Of a stretch of 10,985 nt of DNA, positions 6,198 to 10,985 are shown in pieces. The position numbers were made by a program, and so were the translations under genes. The notes beneath the pieces are model-generated. The model searched no databases, was not told where the DNA came from, and saw only the letters and a list, made by a program, of their open reading frames with translations. Position 1 is the first letter of the stretch. Each line of letters opens with the position of its first letter. This DNA is from an uncultured Lachnospiraceae bacterium (GTDB taxonomy: Bacteria; Bacillota; Clostridia; Lachnospirales; Lachnospiraceae). The stretch lies in assembly GCA_946631935.1 (NCBI GenBank), contig CAMPAP010000132.1:1-10985 (forward strand), read 5' to 3'.

Positions 6198-7526
6198 ATG
6201 ATAGACATTAAGCTCATAAGAGAAAATCCGGATCTTGTAAAGGAAAATATCAAAAAGAAATTCCAGGATGAAAAATTATCCATGGTAGATGAAGTCTCAT
6301 CGCTTGACGAACAGGTCAGAAAAGCCAAGCAGGAAGGGGATTCCTTAAGATCGAAGAGAAATACCATCTCCAAAGAGATCGGCGGTCTCATGGGCAGAAT
6401 GAAGAAAGCCGAAAAGGACGGTGATACCGCAGAGGCTGAAAAACTTAAAGCTGAGGTGGAAGCAAAAAAAGCGGAAGTCGAGGCCGGAGCAAAGAGACTC
6501 GAAGAGCTTGAAAAAGAAGAGGAAGAGCTGGGTGAAAAGATCACAAAGATCATGATGGTCATTCCCAACATTATCGATGAGTCCGTACCTATCGGAAAAG
6601 ATGACAGTGAGAATGTCGAAAACCAGAAATTCGGAGATCCCGTTGTTCCTTCTTTTGAAGTTCCTTATCATGCTGACATTCTTGAAAAAATAGGCGGCCT
6701 TGACAAGGAAGCTGCCGGAAGGACCAGCGGAAACGGATTCTACTATCTTGTGGGGGATGCGGCAAGACTCCATTCCGCAATGCTTTCTTTTGCCAGGGAT
6801 TTTATGATCGATAAGGGATTTACCTATTGTATCCCTCCTTTTATGATCAGAAGCAGTGTCGTTAACGGAGTTATGAGCTTCAAGGAAATGGAAGCCATGA
6901 TGTACAAGATCGAAGGAGAGGATCTTTATCTTATCGGAACCAGTGAGCATTCCATGATCGGAAGATTCCAGGGACAGGTCATTGACGAGAGCAAACTTCC
7001 TTTGCGCCTTACATCATATTCTCCCTGCTTCAGAAAAGAAGTGGGATCTCACGGAATCGAAGAGAGAGGCGTATACAGGGTTCACCAGTTTGAAAAACAG
7101 GAAATGGTAGTTCTCTGTAAACCTGAGGAATCCATGGACTGGTATAACAAAATGTGGCAGTTTACCGTAGATTTCTTCAGGGCACTTGATGTTCCCGTAA
7201 GAACCCTTGAGTGCTGCAGCGGAGATCTTGCGGATCTTAAGGTTAAGTCCTGTGATGTTGAAGCATGGAGCCCCAGACAGCAAAAATATTTTGAAGTCGG
7301 ATCCTGTTCAACACTCGGTGATGCACAGGCAAGAAGACTCGGTATCCGTACAAAGGGAGAAAACGGAACCTATCTTGTACATACGCTTAACAATACCGTA
7401 CTTGCTACACCCCGCGGACTTATCGCAGTGCTTGAAAACAATGTTAACGAGGACGGAAGCATAAATATCCCCAAGGCACTTCAGCCTTATATGGGCGGTA
7501 AGGAAAAGATCGAACCGAAAAGCTGA
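6198..7526 (+). CDS. serS: Seryl-tRNA synthetase, archaeal/eukaryal-like variant
   Basis: SerRS charges tRNA-Ser (and tRNA-Sec where present) with serine using ATP. The protein has 442 residues. It has an N-terminal antiparallel coiled coil that grips the tRNA long variable arm (about 30-115, rich in Lys/Glu), then a class II catalytic core. Core landmarks are the TSEH serine-site motif (248-251), motif 2 FRKEVGSHGIEERGVYRVHQFEKQEM (278-303), and motif 3 LNNTVLATPRGLIAVLEN (397-414) with its conserved arginine R406. Compared with typical Bacillus-type enzymes, RGVYRVHQFEK, STLGDAQARRLGIR and LNNTVLATPR resemble the archaeal and human forms rather than RGLIRQHQF and LNGSGLAVGR. Ribosome site GAGAGG precedes the ATG. 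Only 18 bases separate it from the upstream gene, so the T-box leader common before Firmicute serS is absent here. Confidence 0.95.
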   Translation: MIDIKLIRENPDLVKENIKKKFQDEKLSMVDEVSSLDEQVRKAKQEGDSLRSKRNTISKEIGGLMGRMKKAEKDGDTAEAEKLKAEVEAKKAEVEAGAKRLEELEKEEEELGEKITKIMMVIPNIIDESVPIGKDDSENVENQKFGDPVVPSFEVPYHADILEKIGGLDKEAAGRTSGNGFYYLVGDAARLHSAMLSFARDFMIDKGFTYCIPPFMIRSSVVNGVMSFKEMEAMMYKIEGEDLYLIGTSEHSMIGRFQGQVIDESKLPLRLTSYSPCFRKEVGSHGIEERGVYRVHQFEKQEMVVLCKPEESMDWYNKMWQFTVDFFRALDVPVRTLECCSGDLADLKVKSCDVEAWSPRQQKYFEVGSCSTLGDAQARRLGIRTKGENGTYLVHTLNNTVLATPRGLIAVLENNVNEDGSINIPKALQPYMGGKEKIEPKS

Positions 7527-7528
7527 TA

Positions 7529-8431
7529 ATGCATAAATTTTTAAGAGCCATCGGCTTCAGTCAGGTGAAAAGAGAAGACGTCAAGGACCTGGTACTCCAG
7601 AGTGTCAAAAAAAATGACTCAAGGGGATATACCATGTCTCTTGATGATGTCATGCTTGCTGAATTTTCCAGGGATGTGGGAGAAAATATCGGAATAACCG
7701 CTGCCGGAACTTTCAGTGAGGATGATCTTTTCCATACGGATTATTATTATCCCTATCTGAGAGGAACGGGGGTAACATCAACCGAGGATGTTTCGGTTGA
7801 AAGACATGCCGAAAAAGATTCATATGCAGGGATCTGTGATGATGTAAGACTCGGAATGTCTCTGATCTTTTACGTTCAAAATAAGATACCGTATATTAAT
7901 GCACAGGTTTCGGGAAGGCTTCCCATCAGGGGTACCACTCTTACCTTATCCGGTCTGTCCATAAAGGGAAAAATACTTCTTCCCGCACTGACCGATCCCA
8001 AAGAAAATGATGAGACATCCCGTATCCGTAAAGCAGAGCGCTATCGTCTGATGAAAAGTGCAAGAAACGGTAATGAAGATGCGATCGAAGAACTCACAAT
8101 GCAGGATATGGATCTTTATACCGAGGTGTCGGGAAGAGTCCTTTGTGAGGATATCTACAGCATAGTATATACAAGCATCATGCCTTACGGTGTGGAATGC
8201 GACCAGTATAACATTCTCGGAGAGATAATAAAGGTTCGCAGGATAGTAAACAGAATAAGCCGTGAGCAGGTTTATATCCTGACACTTCAGGTAAATGATT
8301 TGACTTTTGATGTCGCCATTAATATAATGGATTTGCTCGGTGAACCTGCACCGGGGAGAAGATTTAAAGGGATCGTCTGGCTTCAGGGAAGGATCAATTA
8401 TCCTTCGGATGATGAAGAGCCGGAAAATTAA
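7529..8431 (+). CDS. DUF3881 family protein
   Basis: This 300-residue soluble protein matches, from memory, the DUF3881 family seen mainly in Lachnospiraceae, with no assigned function. It begins MHKFLRAIGFSQVKREDVKDLV, a common family start, and carries conserved stretches such as DDLFHTDYYYPYLRGTGVTS (about 65-84), ERHAEKDSYAGICDDVRLGMSLIFYVQN (91-118), GLSIKGKILLPAL (142-154) and the C-terminal GEPAPGRRFKGIVWLQGRIN (275-294). There is no signal peptide or membrane helix, and no catalytic motif can be pointed out. The ATG lies 2 bases after the serS stop without a clear ribosome site of its own, which suggests translational coupling to serS. An imperfect hairpin with a short T-tract follows at 8450-8481. 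The exact DUF number is recalled, not searched. Confidence 0.8.
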   Translation: MHKFLRAIGFSQVKREDVKDLVLQSVKKNDSRGYTMSLDDVMLAEFSRDVGENIGITAAGTFSEDDLFHTDYYYPYLRGTGVTSTEDVSVERHAEKDSYAGICDDVRLGMSLIFYVQNKIPYINAQVSGRLPIRGTTLTLSGLSIKGKILLPALTDPKENDETSRIRKAERYRLMKSARNGNEDAIEELTMQDMDLYTEVSGRVLCEDIYSIVYTSIMPYGVECDQYNILGEIIKVRRIVNRISREQVYILTLQVNDLTFDVAINIMDLLGEPAPGRRFKGIVWLQGRINYPSDDEEPEN

Positions 8432-8449
8432 AAAGAATATTGTTTACAG

Positions 8450-8481
8450 AGAATGATTCGATTAAATGAATCCATTCTTTT
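8450..8481 (+). terminator. Likely intrinsic terminator between the DUF3881 gene and the tRNA
   Basis: AGAATGATTC (8450-8459) pairs with GAATCCATTCT (8468-8478) with one bulged C, an 8-base loop and four T bases after it. It would end the transcript coming from parAB-serS, 8 bases before the tRNA. I could not find a convincing promoter for the tRNA in the same stretch. Confidence 0.5.
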
Positions 8482-8488
8482 GTATAGT

Positions 8489-8562
8489 GTCCACGTAGCT
8501 CAGCAGGATAGAGCGACCGCCTCCTAAGCGGTAGGTCGGAGGTTCGAATCCTCTCGCGGACG
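8489..8562 (+). tRNA. tRNA-Arg (anticodon CCU, reads AGG)
   Basis: A complete cloverleaf of 74 bases without CCA: acceptor GTCCACG / CGCGGAC plus discriminator G, D-stem GCTC/GAGC, anticodon stem ACCGC/GCGGT around loop CTCCTAA (anticodon CCT in DNA), 5-base variable loop AGGTC, T-stem GGAGG/CCTCT around TTCGAAT. All stems pair except A5-C68 in the acceptor. tRNA-Arg(CCU) genes are common integration targets for genomic islands, which fits the foreign DNA that follows. Confidence 0.96.
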
Positions 8563-8569
8563 CGATTTA

Positions 8570-8614
8570 GCCCCGGAATTTTTGTTAAAAACAACCAAAT
8601 TCCGGGGCTTTTTT
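8570..8614 (+). terminator. Strong intrinsic terminator after tRNA-Arg
   Basis: GCCCCGGAATTT (8570-8581) pairs perfectly with AAATTCCGGGGC (8597-8608). The inner TTGTT/AACAA pair can extend the stem, and six T bases follow. It lies 8 bases past the mature tRNA end and would end the tRNA transcript. Confidence 0.93.
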
Positions 8615-8686
8615 ATACAATATAACGCGAAGTATTGTGCAATTTGCCAAAGTTAAAGCTATTAGTATTTTTAGAAGTGCTCGAGA

Positions 8687-8717
8687 AGCGATTAGCAAAT
8701 CGCTAATTTGCTAATCG
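8687..8717. repeat. Interlocking inverted repeats in the post-tRNA spacer
   Basis: CGATTAGCAAAT (8689-8700) and ATTTGCTAATCG (8706-8717) are perfect 12-bp inverted arms around CGCTA. Within it AGCGATT (8687-8693) also pairs with AATCGCT (8698-8704). No T-tract follows. The spacer 8615-8707 otherwise holds only short AT-rich inverted repeats and no gene. It might be a recombinase or excisionase site at an island edge. Confidence 0.5.
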
Positions 8718-9073
8718 GTTTGAACAAGTACAAAATAACAGTTATATGCTACCGCTTTTTCCGCTCTGCTAATTTTGATTCATGGAGTATTATTCTTCTT
8801 CATGGATTGCTTTCTGATTCTGAGGAAGAAGACATAAAATTAGAGAACGAGTATAACAGCCTGCTAGAGGAAAACAAGAAAGTCTACAGGGATAAGAATT
8901 GGGAACGTGCCTTTGACCTGTCTTATGTTGATAATGACTGGGTTCACAGAGGGGATTCAATACAGGCCACATTCTGGGAACTGCGAAAAGAAGACATCCA
9001 AAAGGTATGGTTCTTCACTGCAGCAACTCCAAAACCGGATTATTTGAAAGAGAGCAATCATCATGAAGTGTGA
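8708..9073 (+). pseudogene. 5'-truncated remnant of a DUF3841 protein gene
   Basis: The reading frame opens at a TTG inside a palindrome and has no ribosome site, so the start is not convincing. From about residue 22 (NFDSWSIILLHGLLSDSEEED) to the end, the protein resembles the C-terminal half of DUF3841 proteins: the S-D-S-E-E-E run, KNWERAFDL, and the DNDWVHRGDSIQATFWELRKEDIQKVWFF block (about 74-102), where ..IQATFWEL.. is the family hallmark. Full DUF3841 proteins are roughly 190-200 residues, so about the first half is missing and residues 1-20 (rich in K, Y, F) look like non-homologous sequence read through a deletion junction near 8760. The stop overlaps the start of the next gene by 11 bases, a trace of a former operon. 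Function of DUF3841 is unknown. The family call is from memory. Confidence 0.6.
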
Positions 9074-9692
9074 CGTATGTGGGAAAGAACCGGCACTGAT
9101 TCATATAGAAGGCGTGGGAAATTTCTGCCTTGATTGCCATAATGAACGAATGGCTTCAATGTGCGGTCTGGATCATGACCCTTTCAAATACCCGCGGGAC
9201 GTAGCCGTGACGGACAAAGATGGTGAATGGCATTATTTTCATCTGAGCCATATGTATTTTGGATCAATGATTCGCTGGCAGGCTGTTGAGCAGAGAGGCA
9301 GTTATGAGATTGTCGAGCGCGGCTCCGTAGAGGAGCCGGCTGCATTGCAGATCGCACGATTTCACAGAAAGATCGTTGATTCTGTATGGAACAGGACACT
9401 TTCAGTGACGGAAACAGCATGGGGAGAACAGATATCGCTGGAGGATCATGGGAATATTGATATTCATTATTCTTCTGATGACAATGGGGTATCTTTTGTG
9501 ATCGATGGCAGACCCGTTTCACTTGAGGAACTCGGGAAAATGCTGGCATCGTATGAAGGCTGGACACTTCAGTACCAGATCCGTGAAAAAAGCGAGCCGA
9601 TCGTCAAAGAGGAGGAAGAACTGGTGCCTGTCAGGAAATCGCAGGCTCCGGAAGCATTTCCCGAACAGAAAAACGATGAACAAAGCATCTAA
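9063..9692 (+). CDS. Hypothetical zinc-ribbon protein
   Basis: This 209-residue protein has an N-terminal zinc ribbon: C3-x2-C6 in MKCDVCGKEPALIHI and C22-x2-C25 in NFCLDCHNERM. A mixed alpha/beta domain follows (about 45-185) with VTDKDGEWHYFHLSHMYFGSMIRW, LQIARFHRKIVDS, VSFVIDGRPVSLEELGKMLASYEGW and LQYQIRE. The last 25-30 residues are Glu/Lys/Pro-rich and look unstructured. I have seen proteins of this form (a MKCDVCGK...GVGDFCLDCHN ribbon and an EGW/QIR ending) annotated as a numbered DUF, but I cannot name the number with confidence. The ATG at 9063 overlaps the DUF3841 remnant by 11 bases, with GAGAG about 10 bases upstream as a possible ribosome site. It ends next to the ATC-hydrolase-like gene. 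Codon use differs from the genes before the tRNA. Function is unknown. Confidence 0.75.
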   Translation: MKCDVCGKEPALIHIEGVGNFCLDCHNERMASMCGLDHDPFKYPRDVAVTDKDGEWHYFHLSHMYFGSMIRWQAVEQRGSYEIVERGSVEEPAALQIARFHRKIVDSVWNRTLSVTETAWGEQISLEDHGNIDIHYSSDDNGVSFVIDGRPVSLEELGKMLASYEGWTLQYQIREKSEPIVKEEEELVPVRKSQAPEAFPEQKNDEQSI

Positions 9693-10386
9693 TCATATGA
9701 CGATCAAACAGCTCCCTTACGGTGAGTCAGTGAAAAAATGGCTGGCGGAGCGGTACGGAGTGCCTCAGGCAAAGAAGATCTGGCATCAGACGAAGAAGAA
9801 TTATCAGAACTATCTGAGTGATCTGCCGGATTACGGCGGGAGTAAAAACAGTCATGCCAAAGCCATTTACGGAGGGCTGCTGATATTTGCCCTGTATCCT
9901 GCCCTGCCGGATCAGCCACCGGTCTCCGAACTGCAGGATTTCGTAAGTGAGCTGTTTATGGGACCCTTTACAAAGCTGGGAAAGATCTTTGATCTGAACC
10001 GGTCTTTTGACATGTGGCTTATCGATAAGGTTTTCCGAAAATCCGGCAACAAAGACCGGAAGGATGCAGTGAAATATCCGGACGGGTTCATCAATGTCGA
10101 TGTTCCCTATGACAGGAAACATCATGCTGCAAGATACAGCTTCACGCAGTGCCCGAACGCGGAATTTGCCAAAAAGCATGATCTTTTACATGTGCTTCCT
10201 CTGCTGTGTAACAGTGATTTCTTCGGGATCGGCGAGATACATGGACAGCTGATCCGCTGCGGGAACAGTGATGTATGTGATTACATGGTCGTCGGGAGCA
10301 ATAATCCAATCGCCCAAAGATACGAAACGGTGACGGATGAGAGGGGCTTTCTGGTCAGCAGAAGGAGATATGAAAACAATCAGTAA
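9676..10386 (+). CDS. L-2-amino-thiazoline-4-carboxylic acid (ATC) hydrolase family protein
   Basis: This is a 236-residue protein (from the ATG at 9676) of the ATC hydrolase family, named after the Pseudomonas enzyme that opens the thiazoline ring of ATC to give S- or N-carbamoyl-cysteine on the way to L-cysteine. Most family members in Clostridia are uncharacterised, so the substrate here is unknown. Visible marks are the YGVPQAKKIWHQTKKNYQNYL opening (27-47), PDYGGSKNSHAKAIYGGLLIFALYPAL (51-77), ARYSFTQCPNAEFAKKHDLLHVLPLLCNSDF (152-182) and CDYMVVG (201-207), with C159, C178 and C201 the likely functional cysteines. The frame is open back to 9505, but the upstream part overlaps the zinc-ribbon gene and has no family resemblance. 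Starts at 9676 (overlap of 17 bases) or 9697 are both possible, neither with a clear ribosome site. The frame is intact. Confidence 0.85.
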   Translation: MNKASNHMTIKQLPYGESVKKWLAERYGVPQAKKIWHQTKKNYQNYLSDLPDYGGSKNSHAKAIYGGLLIFALYPALPDQPPVSELQDFVSELFMGPFTKLGKIFDLNRSFDMWLIDKVFRKSGNKDRKDAVKYPDGFINVDVPYDRKHHAARYSFTQCPNAEFAKKHDLLHVLPLLCNSDFFGIGEIHGQLIRCGNSDVCDYMVVGSNNPIAQRYETVTDERGFLVSRRRYENNQ

Positions 10387-10398
10387 GGCGGTGAGGTT

Positions 10399-10985
10399 GT
10401 GGCTAACGAAGGCGGTGAATGGATCATGAAGGGCCTCGACTGGGATGATCCCTATCGGATCCGTTCCCGGGCGTGAGCTTATAAATTGGATAAATGAAGT
10501 CGGCTTCCTTCCGCTTTTTGCCAATGAGGTATCGGGTTTTTCCGCGGAGGAGCATGTCTCTCCTCTTTTCTGGTGTGCCTTAGCATGCAGGCAAAAGGTC
10601 CAGTGGACCTTTTGATCGCTGACGGGCGATCCCGAACAGGATCCCTAGGAATGGCGCGAGATCATTCCTGCGACCGGCGAGGTGGCATACGGGAAGTTCT
10701 TTAACAACAAGACGGGCTTCATTTCCCGGGAATGGTTCCCGTACTTTGCAAATGCCCGACGGGACGGCTATGACTTCGATGCAGCATGGGATGACGAATT
10801 GGTCCAGCGCCGGTATAAGGCGATCATGGATATCTGCGAGGATGGAGGTATGCATCCGGGCTTCGAGCTGAAACCGGCAGCAGGATTTGGCAAAGAAGGA
10901 TATAAGAACTTCGATGGCTGTATTACGCAGCTGCAGATGCAGACCTATCTCATCATCCGCAAATTTGAGCGGAGGCGGAACAAAC
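10399..10985 (+). pseudogene. Broken AlkZ-related (winged-helix, YcaQ-like) protein gene, 3' end outside window
   Basis: Reading across frames gives one recognisable protein. Frame 1 from GTG 10399 (or ATG 10426) encodes GLDWDDPYRIRSR and then stops at TGA 10474. Frame 2 from 10475 continues ELINWINEVGFLPLFANEVSGF and EEHVSPLFW to 10573, where a foreign stretch with a palindrome (10593-10613) and TGA (10613-10615) breaks it. Frame 2 resumes as LTGDPEQDP, has TAG at 10646-10648 where Trp (TGG) is expected, and then runs open as EWREIIPATGEVAYGKFF, NNKTGFISREWFPYFANARRDGYDFDAA and LQMQTYLIIRKFERRR to the edge. The order resembles proteins labelled AlkZ-related, distant kin of the AlkZ/YcaQ DNA glycosylases; whether they are glycosylases is not shown. 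At least three lesions make it non-functional. The family call is from memory; that the gene is broken is visible in the sequence. Confidence 0.75.
10576..10620. repeat. Palindromic small insertion inside the AlkZ-like pseudogene
   Basis: About 45 bases interrupt the expected protein between FW and TGDP. The core is a near-perfect palindrome: AAAAGGTCCA (10593-10602), a central G, TGGACCTTTT (10604-10613). A GCATGC palindrome lies at 10583-10588, and GATCGC (10614-10619) pairs with GCGATC (10626-10631). The form is like a small repeated palindromic element. Insertion borders are approximate. Confidence 0.6.

Noticed and set aside
6092..6950. Long minus-strand open frames (159 and 201 codons) opposite serS
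   Set aside because: They are low-complexity Ser/Phe-rich shadows of the Lys/Glu-rich SerRS coiled coil, with no start signals, and serS is certain.
8432..8488. Promoter for the tRNA from TTTACA (8443-8448) and TATAGT (8483-8488)
   Set aside because: The spacing is far from 17 bases, and TATAGT abuts the tRNA 5' end, so the start would fall inside the tRNA.
8394..8594. Minus-strand open frame of 66 codons with RIRTSDLPLRRRSLYPAELRG
   Set aside because: It is the reverse complement of the tRNA-Arg gene; this peptide is a well-known annotation artefact of tRNA genes.
9505..9675. N-terminal extension of 57 codons on the ATC-hydrolase-like gene
   Set aside because: It overlaps the zinc-ribbon gene in another frame, is rich in basic residues without family resemblance, and the family N-terminus fits a start at 9676 or 9697.
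10580..10855. Minus-strand 91-codon open frame over the AlkZ-like region
   Set aside because: It is the shadow of the frame 2 remnant, which clearly matches a known protein type on the plus strand.
1..10985. CRISPR array, insertion sequence or complete defence system
   Set aside because: No spaced direct repeats of CRISPR type, no transposase or integrase frame, and no set of genes forming a recognisable defence operon were found on either strand.

Overview
The window looks like a chromosomal segment near the replication origin of a low-to-moderate G+C Firmicute, most likely a member of the Lachnospiraceae. The evidence is the order mnmG - rsmG - parA(soj) - parB(spo0J) with parS sites, followed by a DUF4446 gene and serS, and then a gene that I recognise as DUF3881, a family I associate mainly with Lachnospiraceae. 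No species can be named from the sequence alone.

Bases 1-2094 hold the 3' part of mnmG (cut by the window edge) and complete rsmG. Bases 2095-2304 form an intergenic region with an AT-rich terminator-like hairpin, two perfect 16-bp parS sites and a third, odd-length palindrome. Bases 2305-3768 hold three small genes (a GNAT acetyltransferase, a VOC/glyoxalase-fold protein and an unknown one-helix membrane protein) placed between rsmG and parA. Further CACGTG-cored parS-like sites sit at their gene junctions. Bases 3769-5579 are the parA-parB operon, preceded by two extended -10 promoters, the upstream one next to a 14/16 parS site. Bases 5580-8431 carry the DUF4446 membrane protein gene, serS (an archaeal/eukaryal-like variant of seryl-tRNA synthetase) and the DUF3881 gene.

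A tRNA-Arg(CCU) gene (8489-8562) with a strong terminator behind it marks a sharp boundary. Everything downstream (8615-10985) looks like a foreign and partly decayed island. It has a 5'-truncated DUF3841 remnant, a zinc-ribbon protein gene overlapping it, an ATC-hydrolase-family gene, and an AlkZ-related gene broken by a frameshift, a palindromic insertion and a nonsense codon. Base composition and codon use shift to more G+C and CGG/CTG-type codons. No integrase is in the window, so integration into the tRNA gene is inferred. An A-C mismatch in the tRNA acceptor stem would fit replacement of the tRNA 3' end by an incoming element.

The first part works as a housekeeping unit: tRNA and rRNA modification (MnmG, RsmG), chromosome segregation (ParA, ParB, parS) and serine tRNA charging (SerS). 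I do not see a complete new defence or mobile system. The most interesting signals are the non-coding ones: the parS series, a paired TGACAC-NN-GTGTCA palindrome at two positions about 4.2 kb apart, and the palindromic insertion in the broken AlkZ-like gene.
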